Below the pieces are notes generated by a model, which had not been told where the DNA came from, made no database searches, and saw nothing but the letters and a program-made list of their open reading frames with translations. This document shows, piece by piece, positions 45,724 to 56,395 of a stretch of DNA of 64,000 nucleotides (positions within the stretch are counted from its first letter, which is position 1; every line of letters begins with the position of its first letter). Made by a program: the position numbers and the translations under genes. The stretch comes from Neoceratodus forsteri (taxonomy: Eukaryota > Chordata > Ceratodontiformes > Ceratodontidae), in assembly GCA_016271365.2 (NCBI GenBank), contig CM057454.1, forward strand, positions 701,421,501 through 701,485,500. Direction: 5' to 3'.

Positions 45724-46665
45724 TTAGTCTCCATACTGCAGTGCTCGAATGCATCTCTTGTAACTGGCAGACTGCCAGCACCCCTTCTCCAATATATTAG
45801 TCACCATTTCACCTGCTGCTGCCCACTGTAGGCAGCCCCTATTCATAGGGAGTGAGATGAGAATTACCTGGATCCTCCCAGGGATTGCATGCCTTTTTTG
45901 AGCATGGCCGTGACTTGATAACTTGGGACCTTTTTTTCCGTCTCCATGCACAAATAATCTCCCTGTCCTACCCCCACACTCTGCGCTGTAAGCCCACAAA
46001 GCCTTTACTGGGCACACTGTGCCATCTACCTGAGTCCTCAGGGTTGCAGTACAACCCTGTCCCTCTTGATCTGTCTTTGACTTCTTGATCATGGTTTGTA
46101 TCTTTTTCATCCCCCAGCTTATATCTTCCCAATCCAATCCTCCTTCTTCATCCTTACTGCCTTGTCCCACAGCCTTGTTCACTCTCAGGGCCTCTGCAGA
46201 CATTACCAGATAAATTGTGTGGAATAGCTGGGCCTTGTGTTTCGATCTGCAGATTGCCGGTAATACCCCTTTTAGTTTTGCAAGCCACTGCTCCCCTATT
46301 GCTTGCCTACTATCCGTAGCACTCTGTTTTAACCTAGCCCATCCCTGTATCATTCTTCTAATCAACATTGACTTCGTTGGGTCCTTCCAACCCTTCAGGT
46401 TGCAAACTAAACTAATCCCTACTAGACAGACCCCCATCGTGGTGTGGGCCGTTCCTCTCTGCCATTGCTCTACTGTGAACTTCCCTAACTGTTCCTCCAT
46501 AAGTGGCCTACTTACCTCCATGCAGTGTGTTGCCCTGAATGTTTGAAACACCCACCAGGCCCCCTTGTAGGCCCTCAGAGTCCGTGGTGCCCATGAGCTG
46601 TGAAACAACAGTTCTGCTCCCTCTTGCCAATGTCCCAGATGTTCGTTGGTATGAGCGTTTTCCAC
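45724..46665 (-). CDS. Ngaro/DIRS tyrosine recombinase, 313-codon ORF
   Basis: The protein would integrate the element's circular DNA by strand exchange. Its N-terminal part has the SAM-like core-binding region typical for DIRS-group recombinases (SSWAPRTLRAYKGAWWVFQT). The C-terminal catalytic half is divergent: residues near KSKTDQEGQG and CPVKALWAYS match the usual K-beta and 'CPV-AL-Y' blocks. I cannot identify a full R-H-x-x-R box in one frame; an HAQKRHAIPGRIQ stretch may stand in for part of it. The end (WQSASYKRCI) resembles the W-S..-Y nucleophile region. The frame is open for 313 codons, unusual among its neighbours, though missing residues suggest it is not active. Confidence 0.75.
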   Translation of the reverse strand: MENAHTNEHLGHWQEGAELLFHSSWAPRTLRAYKGAWWVFQTFRATHCMEVSRPLMEEQLGKFTVEQWQRGTAHTTMGVCLVGISLVCNLKGWKDPTKSMLIRRMIQGWARLKQSATDSRQAIGEQWLAKLKGVLPAICRSKHKAQLFHTIYLVMSAEALRVNKAVGQGSKDEEGGLDWEDISWGMKKIQTMIKKSKTDQEGQGCTATLRTQVDGTVCPVKALWAYSAECGGRTGRLFVHGDGKKGPKLSSHGHAQKRHAIPGRIQVILISLPMNRGCLQWAAAGEMVTNILEKGCWQSASYKRCIRALQYGD

Positions 46666-46799
46666 TCCTCTGCTGTAGGTGCCAGCCTCCGGAAATGATC
46701 CAGCTGCAGACGGGAAAGGTTGTTAGCCAGGATATTGTGTACCCCTTCTATGTGTTTTGCCCTGAATGACAAAAAGTTATGCCATATGGCATAAATCAA
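46575..46799 (-). pseudogene. C-terminal end of Ngaro RNase H
   Basis: The frame contains AKHIEGVHNILANNLSRLQ followed by HFRRLAP, the conserved 'H-I-x-G-x-x-N-x-x-A-D-x-L-S-R' end of the RNase H domain (Asp changed to Asn). It overlaps the recombinase start in another frame. The remainder of the reverse transcriptase is absent. Confidence 0.75.
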
Positions 46800-46859
46800 A
46801 CTGTACTAGTAGCGCGATTTAGCCATGCGGCATAATGTCTTGCGACATTATGACCCTGT

Positions 46860-47340
46860 GCCATATGTTCGTATGTACCTCCAAAAAAGATGTTTGTAGA
46901 GGTAAATAAGAAGGGTTGAATAGCCTTTAATAAGTCTATTCTGCCTAGTTTGGTTGGGGGACATATAAATGTATTAATGTATATTCCTCTGACTCTGTCG
47001 ATATATTCACGAGGAGTGTTGACCCTGGACAGATGTCTACTATATGTGAAATTTTAGGTATTGGATTGTTAATACAAATTCCTAAGTCACCTCATAACTC
47101 CTCTCCTATGGACCAACAAGTTGCTCCCTTTAACCATACTGCAGTAGGCTGCTAGCCTACTGTATGTCATGAATAGTGCCTAATCTAGTGTCCTGAAAAA
47201 ATACAATATCATATGGGCAATTTTCAAATAATGCAAAAGTAGCAGTCATTTTCCTCTCAGTCTTTATATACTATTGACATTTAAAGATGCCAAGAAAAGT
47301 TCAAGGAGGTTGTTATTCATTTTTTAGAAAGTAATGCCAG
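46860..47340 (-). pseudogene. LINE A, start of the endonuclease, decayed
   Basis: Read leftward, a degenerate FLASLNVNSI opening (about 47270) is followed by broken frames containing VFFQDTRL- and YVPQPN-like text, consistent with the APE-type endonuclease of Tx1-group ORF2. Several frames and stops. The Ngaro element cuts it at 46858. Confidence 0.55.
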
Positions 47341-47656
47341 GTGATCTTCACCCCTGATCTTGTCCCCACCTTTCTCTTTTTGATTTAGTTGTTGCATGCA
47401 GGGGTTGGTCATCCAAGTCTGAAGCAGGGTCTGTTTGAAAGGAATGTACTGACACTGTATCAGATCCCTCATCCATTTCAGCCTCACCCAATTGCAAGGC
47501 AGTATATTTATTCTGCAGTGGGGTTTGTTCCAGTATTTTACTGGTGTCCATTTGTTTCTTAGATTTCCCTTTTTACACTACTTGAAAGACTTCTTCACCT
47601 GGGTTGACTAGTGAGGATTTCAGTTTCATTCTGTGCAGTTGAGATTTAAAACTTCT
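47340..47656 (-). pseudogene. LINE A, fragment of ORF1 C-terminal region
   Basis: The short frame 47551-47348 is acidic and low-complexity (KYTALQLGEAEMDEGSDTVS). Position between ORF1 zinc knuckles and the endonuclease makes it the end of ORF1. Confidence 0.5.
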
Positions 47657-47657
47657 T

Positions 47658-48475
47658 TGTCCCGGATTCCCCCCTTTTCCCTCACAAAAACACAGAGACC
47701 ATTGTTTGTTGTTGTGCTCAGATTGGCAATTAATTTATTTATATTCATAAATCCATATTCCATTTTCCGTTTCTTTATTATCATATTTCCATAATTTTCA
47801 TTTATTTCCATCCATATATCACTCTTTGATTATCCATCCCCCAGGCGAAAACCTGGGTGCCTTCTTCTTCTCCTTTTCTGTTAGGTAATGGTGAAAACCA
47901 AGACCGCTTTCTCCTTCATCTTCTTCCTCCTCTTGTGTTATTCCTTTTTTCTTCCCCCCTCCTGTCCCCCTTTTCCTCCTGCCATCCACCTTGACAGTCC
48001 ATAGCCATATTATCATCTGCCATCCACTTTTTGGCAGTCCCAAAGCATTTATCACCTACCATCCACCTTTGGCAGTCCATAACCATTATCACCTGCCATC
48101 CACCTTTGTGGTTCATAACCATATTATCACTTGCCATTCATCTTTGGCAGTCCACTGTCCTACGGATCGTCTGTCCTCCACCTTGACAGACCCACCATAC
48201 AGCCCCAAATTGACTGTCTTTCCCTCATACTCTGTCTGGTAGGGTGGGTGGGAGGAATCAAAATTCCAGCAAAAAGTGGCTGAGGCCCCCCTTGTGCTGT
48301 CCCTTATGTACTTCCCTTTTCCCCTCCCCTTCCTGCTACCTGCCCATTGTTCAGGCTCTTGGCCCCTCCCCTTCCTTCTCCCCTCCCCTTCTGAGCATGA
48401 CCATTCCCTAATGGAGGGAAGGGGTGCACCAGGACAACATGGTCTGCCGCTTAAAGGGCAAACTCCATTAACACA
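47658..48475 (-). repeat. Solo Ngaro-type repeat inserted in LINE A ORF1
   Basis: It opens with CCCGGATTCCCCCCTTTTCC and continues with CAGATTGGCAATTAATTTATT, like 43878 and 44555, and ends with GGGGTGCACCAGGACAAC.. and GGGCAAACTCCATT, like 44500-44550. So it is one complete unit without internal genes. A five-unit minisatellite of about 36 bp (CCATCCACCTTTGGCAGTCC variants) lies at 47985-48160. Confidence 0.8.
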
Positions 48476-48479
48476 AGCT

Positions 48480-49345
48480 GGATCATCTTTTTCTTTTTGT
48501 TTCTTTGTCTCTTTCTATTTCAGTTTCTTGAACTACGTGGTCAGTTTCAGGGGTTGAAAGTGTCATTGGTGTAGTTTCAGTGTGTTCTGCAGAGCTCATT
48601 TTAGAAGTAAATGGCATTGACTTGTTTGAATGTATTGCAGTAGGGCCATGTGCAGTAGTAGCCCTAGCTGCTTTGGTAATATAGAAGTCTTGCTCCCCAT
48701 AATCTGCACTAGCTGTGTTAAGTACTGCCCAAGGACAGGACATAAATGTATGTCCTTCATTTCACAGAGATTGCATGTTGGCATAGAAGTGCAATGAAAG
48801 CTGAAATGCCCTAGGGTGTCACGTTGGGTGCATTTAATCTTTTCACAATTGTTACTCACATGTCTTGGGGAGCCACACTTATAGCAGGATCTGGGTTGGT
48901 ATGGTAAAATAGAATGCCTTTGTCATGGCAAAAGTAAAAACAATTTGGGAGATGTTGGATTCCAGTGTCATTCTGGCGTAGCTTAATCCTAAGTTCCCAT
49001 CCTCCTGTCCAGAATCCTTCATAGTCTATGATGGGGTCTGGGGTGCCATGTATGTCACTTCTTTTTTCTAGCTGGTAAATAACATCAGTAATATTAACCC
49101 CTTCGTTTCCGAATAAGTTAGTCACAAATTCAGTATTGTAAGTTGACTTTTTTAAGGAAATGACTTGGAAAGGGGTCCATAATGGGGTATTTTTTCTGTG
49201 GAGAATATTTTACCCATAAACACTCCAACAAAGCTTCTGACCTGAAACTCACATAAAGCATGCTCTCTCTGGGTGCATGTATGACAGCATACACTTCTGA
49301 TAGTAAAAATCCCAAAGTTTGTTTAATAAGATTTTTACCAACATA
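48480..49345 (-). pseudogene. LINE A, ORF1 middle part with zinc knuckles
   Basis: The frame shows EALLECLWVKYSPQ, a WELRIKLRQND strand typical of the ORF1 RNA-binding region, then CCHC-type knuckles spread over 48910-48740 (CYKCGS-like, CTQRDTLGHFSFHC and CNLCEMKDIHLC). It would bind the LINE RNA. One frame change lies near 48858. It is bounded by the solo Ngaro repeat on one side and the foldback pair on the other. Confidence 0.75.
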
Positions 49346-49440
49346 AAAGTGGTCATGAAAAATGAGGTTGGCTCAGGTTGCCAGAAATCCCTTATAAAAT
49401 AATCTTTGGGTCATCCAAATTGAACCAATGCAATCTATTG

Positions 49441-50015
49441 AAAAATCAGCTTGATGAACTACAATCCAATTGTATTTAAAACTTCTTCTTTATTTGTTCA
49501 CACACATCACTTAAGGGGTAACAGTTTCATGGTGTTGCCTCTTCCTCAGGCCCAGATGTGCTGTTCTATTAAGAAACATATTCATATTCAATCAGTATTA
49601 ATTTTATATCCATTTCATTTACTGATACTACACAACAACTACACAGTGCTCCTTAAACACTTCAGTTGTTACTTCATATTATATTCACCGTGGTCATAAC
49701 CTCCATTTTAGTATTATGTTTATAGTCACACAGATTTATACACATGATACTGAAATAGAGGTTATAGCCACGGTGAACATAAAATGAAGTAACAAACTAA
49801 AGTTGTTAAGGGGAGCACTGAATAATAGTTGTACAAGTAAATAAAATGGATATGAAATGAATACTGATTGAATATGAATATGTTTCCTAATAGAACAGCA
49901 CAGCTGGGCCTGAGGAAATGGTGACACCATGAAACGATCACCCCTTAAGTGATGTGTGTGAACCAATAAAGAAGTTTTAAGTACAATTGGATTGGAGTTC
50001 ATCCAGCTTATTTTT
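49441..50015. mobile_element. Head-to-head pair of a 275-bp element (foldback)
   Basis: The left half (49441-49720) and the right half (49735-50015) are reverse complements of each other over almost their whole length: AGCTTGATGAACTACAATCC at one end, GGATTGGAGTTCATCCAGCT at the other. Each half has, read toward its outer end, GGCCTGAGGAA, a short stem (ATGGTG/CACCAT on the right) and GAAAC, followed by CCCCTTAAGTGATGTGTGTG and AATAAAGAAGTTTTAA. That layout recalls the terminal repeats of Penelope-like elements. It interrupts LINE A ORF1. Confidence 0.7.
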
Positions 50016-50019
50016 CAGT

Positions 50020-50370
50020 ATATTAGATGGGCTGCCAGTGTGTCTTTTTCTCTTCTTTTCTTCTTCTAGTTAGTTCTTTTCCAATTAGTAATCATTTCCA
50101 ATTTCTTTCATTTGTAAAAGTAAATGTTGTTTTTTTTTTCTTATCCATTTCTATTTTAAGTAGTTGCTCTGCTCTCATCGGAGAATCTTCTCTGTTTGGC
50201 AATGTAGCATTGTTGTTTTCCAGTTTGTTAGATAAATTAGAATCCGTTTCCATGTTAGAGTCTGGAGCTAGAGCTCTTCCATTTCCATTACCTCCTCCTC
50301 CTCCTTCTTTGTCTTTCTCCAAACTGAGCTCCTCCATCCTGCGTACAGGAAGTGAATCACCCCCTGCAGC
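50020..50370 (-). pseudogene. LINE A, ORF1 N-terminus
   Basis: The frame from 50337 (MEELSLEKDKEG, then a Gly/Asn-rich linker, then SNMETDSNLSNKLENNN) lies at the place where ORF1 of LINE B starts relative to its own 5' end. The 5' end abuts the 3' end of LINE B at about 50375. Confidence 0.6.
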
Positions 50371-50594
50371 AAAGGTAGGGGCATTTTTATTGAAAAATTA
50401 AATGCAAACATCAAGAAATAAACAAAATTCATTATACTATGAAAAAGGTACAGAAACAATATGATAAAATGGCTGACATAACACCTAAAAATCCAAAAGA
50501 CAAAAAAAGAATAAGAAAAATAAAACAAAAGAAAATAAATTAAAACCATAATACATAACACCACCATACCAAAAAAAAAAAATAAAACAACAAC

Positions 50595-52312
50595 CCATCT
50601 CCCACATAAGGTGGGATATTCAGACTGCTCCAGGCAGAGGCGCAAGCCTGGGTGCAGCGCATCTGGGCTGAGCCAGGGCAGGGACCAGGCGATATTCAAC
50701 TGTGCTGTGCCATGTCTCAGCATCATTGAATATGGCACTGAGGGCTCACGCACTGTGCACGGCTCAGTGGCACTGTGCCAGCGCAAGTGGCCGGTGGGGT
50801 GCAGGGGGATGCGCCAGCACAAGTGTGGTTGCTTTAGGCCCATCAACCATGATATTCAGCACTGGGCATGCAAATGAAGCCATTATACATGCAAGGTGCA
50901 AATGGGGCCATTTGCATGTCATTATGACCCCATTTGCATGCGGTGCACCAATCCCCAGCAACTTGCACCTGGTGCCCTGCCAGGCTGCAGCCATCGGGGA
51001 CTGATGCCCTCCTGCCCTTCAGCGGGCACCGCTCCCATTGGCCCGATTGTGGGTATGTGTTAAAAGAAGCCCTTGTGGTCCAGTGGACCGATCCCCAGTG
51101 CCCAATAATGGGCATAGGGTAGAAATCCCTGGTGGTCCAGTGGAAACCCCCCAGTGCCCAATCATGGGCAGAATGCTCAAGAAGGACACCCTGGTGGTCA
51201 GTGGTACCTCCCTCCCCACCCGCCACTGTGTTCCCCACCACTCTGAACTCTCCCAGTCAGCAGTGGGTGGCAGCACCACCCACAAGCAGCTCCAGCTGCC
51301 CTCCTGACTAACAGCATAGAGTAGGGCTGTACACCTTTGGTCCACTGCATGGGCCAATGGGCGTGCAGACCATGCTATATACAAGTCCCAAATTGTGAAT
51401 GAGCTTTCATTCACAATTCAGGACTTTGTCAACCATGGTCTGTATTCCATTGGCCCACCGAGTGGGACCAATAGTGTACAGCCCTACTGTACACTGTCAG
51501 TCGGTGGGTGGCCAGGCAGTTTGCAGGCAGGATGCTGCTGCCCAGCGCTGACTGGGGGGGTGCAGGGTGGCGGGAGACACAGTGGAAGGGTGGGCAGGGG
51601 GGTACCACTGGACCAGTAGGGTGTCCTTGGAGCATTCTGCCCACAATCAGGCACTGGGGGGGTTCCACTGGACCACCAGGGATTTCTAACCTATGCCTGC
51701 AATCGGCCACTGAGGATCAGTTCACTGCACCACCAGGGCTTCTTTTTCCACATGCCCATGATCGGATATTTGGGATCGGTCCACTGGACCACCAGGGCTT
51801 ATTTTTACACATGCCCATGATTGGGCACTGGGGATCGGTCCACTGGACCACCAGGGAAATATGTAACTTATGCCCATGATTGGGTGACAGGGGGCACAAT
51901 GCCCCCTGGGCAGGGGGCTCATGGACTGTGTCCTGAGTGGTCGGGTGGCCACCCATGGCAGGCGGCTGCCATGTTGCACCTTGCAATACTGCAGCACACC
52001 TGTGGGTGGCCTGGTCTTGCTCCTGGTTTGGCCGGGCACATCTTTGTGCCCCCCTGTGCGGTGCAAGGCGGGTATGTGCCAGCATATGCACCGCACATCC
52101 TGGGTTGAATATCGGATGTGCCGCATATGCATGGGTACCCCTTCCCTGCACTTGTGCTGCATACATTACTGGTGCACGGTTACAATCTGCATATGCTCTA
52201 TTACAACTCTGACACTTTAGGGGTTGTGCAGTGCAACCTGTCCCATTGAATATCACTCTGGGGTGAATTGTACCATGAGCAACTCCTTTGAATATCCCAC
52301 CCATAGTATTTA
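50595..52312. mobile_element. 1.7-kb palindromic (foldback) MITE, Harbinger-like ends
   Basis: The ends read GGTGGGATATTCA and, as reverse complement, GGGTGGGATATTCA, close to the Harbinger at 32850. The sequence is a large inverted repeat about a centre at 51404: AATTGTGAATGA (51391-51402) faces TCATTCACAATT (51407-51418), and the arms continue outward. The arms carry 65-75-bp units (CCACTGGACCACCAGGG with GCCCATGATTGGGCACTGGG in part) in opposite orientation at 51060-51200 and 51600-51890. No transposase. Confidence 0.75.
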
Positions 52313-52329
52313 TCCATTTTGACAAAATA

Positions 52330-54720
52330 TAAACTCAGGTTATAATTACAGCAATACTATTCCTGAATCAGACATATATGTACAAAGTATATTATATCAG
52401 AAATCTAACTGCCCTATCTATGGCTATTTTCTAATGCATACTAACATAACACCTGTTGTAATCCTTTCCATAGCTGAGTTAGTGACATCTGGGAATTTCT
52501 TTTAGCATCTTCACAATACACTTTTAAGCAGATTGACTCACATAAATTCACAATGGCTAAGTAAGACGTTCTCTGTTGCTGAATAACATATCTACTCCTT
52601 GCTTGCCAGAGATAACATTTCAGACATGCAAACAATACTTCAAGGATACCACGATCATAAAATGCTAATCGACCCTTATATTGACCCAACACTAACTGTT
52701 CATTTGTTAATCTAACTAACCATGGTAATTCCATCTACCTGCCAAGAACAACCAAAGGTTTTTAGAAAAACAGCATTCTAGTAATAGATGTGACATGGTT
52801 TCTTCAGGTGCCTGACAATCTAGATAAGGACAGCCTCTTTCTTCTATTGCCTTATGTTTTAAATGTCCCCTGACTTTAAGTCAACCATAGGTGCAGAGCC
52901 ATAAATTATCCCACATTCTAATGGGTATTCATGGATTATTGAGTTGTGACACGGCACATAGCACATTGATTGGTGTACAGAGTTTAAACTCTGGACCTGT
53001 TGACTCTATCATCTGCAATATAAGATCATAAAACTGTCTTCAAGGAGTCATTAACAGCTGAGATTTTGTTATTTTCCCTAAGTACAGCTTTTTAAAAGTA
53101 GATTTCATAAAATCAGGCACCTGTAACCTAGGCAACATTTTCAGAGGTTCCTCCTGCCAATTAGTTAAATAATGTTGTAGCAAAGCCTTAGTCCACATTA
53201 GTCTACCATCCCCACCCCCACTCAGAAGTAATGATTTTCTTACAGTACCTATCCAAAAAATTACGTGAAAAAAATACCAGAGGATGTACCTTCCCCACCT
53301 CTCCTTTTTAATAGGCAAATATGTAAAATCTCTCTTAACTGGATTCAACTGACTTCCCAACAACATATGAAAGAATATACTATAGATTTTTGTTTCAAGG
53401 TTAACAGGAATAGGATACACCCAACCCACATATAACAATAAAGGGATGAGAAATTGCTTGATAATGAATATTGTTTTTCATTTTGACATAATCCAGTTCT
53501 TTCATTTGTCCACCCTACAGTCACGCTTCTGAACAGCATCCAACCAATTTCTTTGCACCATATTCCCTTCTCCAAACTAAAGATAGTATTTTAATAGGTT
53601 CCCTAGATAATTTAATTAAAGAAATGGTATCTTCCATATCTAGTTGCCAAATACTAATATCAACACTTTTATCAATATTTAATTTAGCCCCAGATACAGT
53701 CCCATATGCCTGTAATTCTACTATGACATGTGCAACACTTTCTTTTGTGCTCAAAAATGAAATATCTGCATATCAGAAACTAAAACAGAATTATGCCCCA
53801 AGGTTCGTAATCCTTCAATAAATCTATTGTTGGAAATATGCCTGATACATGGATCAAAGACCAAAGTGTATAACAATGGACTTAATGGACTTCCCTGCCA
53901 TATTCCCACTTAAGAGGTATGGGACACCCTGCTGTCCCACCTACCAAAGGTATTACAGTTGCCTTTTCACAAAATGTTTGAATCCCCTATATGAAGACCT
54001 GTGGAACCTAGTGTCTGTATTAAAAGCCGTAGTAAATATTATGGGACACCCTATCAAAGGCCTTACTTTGATCTAAGAAAATATATAGCTCGTTTGCTGA
54101 TTAGTTGTACAATATTCATAACAGCCCAGGATTAAAATTAAATTATCTTGTATCTTTAAGTCAGGCACTCCACATGTTTATGTGGATGCAAGGCAAATGA
54201 GGTTGTAATCTTTTGTGAATGAGTTTCCCAAGAATTTTTCAGTCTGTATTGAAAAGACAGATAGGCCTACAGTTTTTCAATTAGGTTTTATCACCTGATT
54301 TATATACTAATTTTACCAGCCCCTGAGCAAAACTATACCTTATGATATTATGTTGGAGAATTTCAGTATGTACAGGGAGTTGCATATCCGATAATTCTTC
54401 TTCAAAGTCCAAATAAAATTCTAAAGGCAAGCCATCGTGACCCAGTGATATATTTTTCCTCATTCCCTTCAGAATCTCCCTTAATTTTGTCAGATATATG
54501 GGTTGGCCTATATCATGTGTAACTGAGTCCTGTATTAAAGGCTTAAAGGCTGCAACATAACTCACTATATCCTGTGTGTCTACATGCAATTGAGTATTAA
54601 AAGAAACCATGTATTGTTCAATAATACATCTTAAATCCTGAGGAGAGGTTTAAATCAAACCATCCTCATCCAAAAGTGCAGTGATGCATGAATTCTCCAC
54701 CCTCAGTTTATACGCCATAC
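52330..54720 (-). pseudogene. LINE B, reverse transcriptase and C-terminal region
   Basis: Visible blocks are SLGHDGLPLEFY (about 54440), AQGLVKLVYKSGDKT (about 54290), LNIDKSVDISIWQLDME (about 53660), CILFLLTLKQKSIVYSFI (about 53390) and, at the C-terminus, YDRGILEVLFACLKCYLW (about 52640). The central catalytic box region (53760-54250) is heavily damaged. The order and spacing are those of Tx1-group ORF2. Confidence 0.8.
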
Positions 54721-56160
54721 AGAGATCACCAGACGGTGTTTTTATGGTGACATATTATAATTCTGCTAAAACCGTGGCAGATCTATCGTATTGATACTCT
54801 TTCATTCATTCTTTGAGTTGTGTTATTTGGGTAGCATAATTCCCTGTAGAGGTATTAGCCAAGGAATATAAATACTGGAGCTGCTATCGAAGTGATAGAT
54901 ACTTCAAAAATATTTCATTTTGTTTATGTGTCCCATATTTCGTAAACCAAATCTGAATTTCTTTTTTTGTGTCCTCCCACCAATTCCCTGCTGTGTTGTA
55001 AAGACAAAATACAGTTTTGTGTCCTTGTAATAGTTCCTTAATGTGCCTTTGAACCAAACTTTCTTGCAATATGGCAGTATTTAACCTCCACCCCTACCAT
55101 CTCTCCATGTGTCATGTTGAAAAAGCACCTCAAGCTGAAGCATGGAATGATCCAAAAATTTCAGAGGAATCACTTTAATTTCTTAATGTAGCATTTGGAG
55201 AGACAAACTAATAATCTATACTGATGGCCAGGCTTCCCCTTATATATGTTTTTTTTTCCTATTGTGATGTAATAAAGAAGTGGCATCCTGCATGCCAGAA
55301 ATCTTTAAAAAATTTTGTAAGGCATGAGTATCACAATATACCTTTTTCCCAGCAACAGGTTTATCAACCACATCCAAGGAACAATTGAAGTCCCCCTCCA
55401 AGAATATTTGTTGTGTTGTAACTGAAAAAGATTGAAGTGATTGAAAAAGATTAACCCTATCCACCTTGCTTTGAGGGGCGTATATGGTTATAAATCTGCA
55501 AGACTGACCATCTACAGTGGTAGCCACAGACATTGCCAGCTATTTCCAGATATTTTGCAAACTTCTGAAGAGCTTCTTTTTGCTGCCCCTACTGTTTAAA
55601 TGTGAAAAGCATCAGATATTTCTGGAAATATCACAGAAATTTCAGGAAATATCTGGTAGTGTCTGTGGATGCTACTGTACTTGCCCATCAATAATCAATA
55701 AATGACCAGGTATCACATCAAATAATTTTTGCAAAGAAAAGGTTATCCCTTGGAATAAAATTCCAGCCCCATCTGTTCTGTCTAAACCAAAAGACCAGTA
55801 TGATGGGCCCCACATCCATTCCTTTGTACATTTGGGCCACGGCATTAGCTGTATTAAGCCATGTTTCCTGCAAAAAAAAATGACATTTAGTTTTTATTGT
55901 CATAATAGAGTGAAGACAGCCTTTCTTTTACCCCCATTGAGTATACTGCATACATTTAAGGTAGCAAAAGTCAGGTGCATCATGTATATTAGTGTCAAAA
56001 ATATAAACCATTTAAGACTACCAAATTTTTTTTCTGTTTTTTTTCTTCCTTCCATCTTTCCATTCAGGTGGGGGGAGGGATTTAGAAGAGACATCTGAGT
56101 CTGTACCCTCTGTATCTGTGCCCCCCATTCAGTCTTATTTGTTAGAACTTCATACAATTG
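54720..56160 (-). pseudogene. LINE B, ORF2 endonuclease domain and connector
   Basis: The APE-type endonuclease begins near LTFATLNVCSI (about 55970). It continues with CHFFLQETWL (about 55880, catalytic Glu), FITIYAPQSKVDRVNLF (about 55480) and IFLEGDFNCSLDVV (about 55400, the GDFN box). A 165-bp hairpin element splits it. The connector at 55240-54720 is broken; a frame at 55069-54884 (HIKELLQGHKTVFCLYNTAG) is Tx1-like. Confidence 0.8.
55515..55682. mobile_element. 165-bp hairpin MITE in the LINE B endonuclease
   Basis: The left end GTAGCCACAGACATTGCCAG with ATTTCCAGATATTT faces, as reverse complement, GTAGCATCCACAGACACTAC with CAGATATTTCC at the right. The arms are about 45 bases and the middle is unique. 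I see no certain target duplication. Confidence 0.7.
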
Positions 56161-56395
56161 TTACTGAGGACAGGATTTGGCACTAATGACAATCGTAATC
56201 TGGCACTTCTACATATTACTGGGGTGGTCAACAGATGCTGAGAGGGTGGGGGGTGGCATGTTCTGAGAATCCTGAACATAATCATCTGTAGGCTCATCTA
56301 CAATCACAGACTTATAGAGAGGGAAGGGGGTTCTGGAGCATTTGCAGAGTCAAGATCACATCCAGTGTAAGGTTCAGTGGATCGGGCATCAGCAG

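Larger units (their letters stand above)
43850..46858 (-). mobile_element. Ngaro/DIRS-type element, 3' half with split repeats
   Basis: From its internal side (right) the element holds the end of RNase H (46799-46575), the tyrosine recombinase (46665-45724), and then two successive copies of a repeat (about 44553-45070 and 43878-44552). This matches the 3' layout of Ngaro elements, where split direct repeats follow the recombinase. The gag and reverse transcriptase parts are missing. A short palindrome CATAATGTCTTGCGACATTATG (split: CATAATGTC, TTGC, GACATTATG) lies at the right edge (46831-46852), and ATAATGTC / GACATTGTC recur at the left edge (43848-43882). Confidence 0.8.
31910..50370 (-). 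mobile_element. Tx1/L1-like LINE 'A', broken by five later insertions
   Basis: Pieces in element order are: ORF1 N-terminus (50338-50020); ORF1 middle with zinc knuckles (49345-48480); ORF1 remainder (47650-47340); start of endonuclease (about 47300-46860); connector and reverse transcriptase (37910-36797); and RT remainder to the 3' region (32849-31910). Insertions between pieces are a foldback pair (49441-50015), a solo Ngaro repeat (47658-48475), a Ngaro element (43850-46858), CR1 copies (37915-43845) and a Harbinger (32850-36792). Part of the endonuclease-connector region appears to be missing. Confidence 0.85.

Noticed and set aside
47985..48160. CRISPR-like array of about 36-bp units
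   Set aside because: The units are adjacent, diverged copies without unique spacers, within a eukaryotic transposon repeat. It is a minisatellite.
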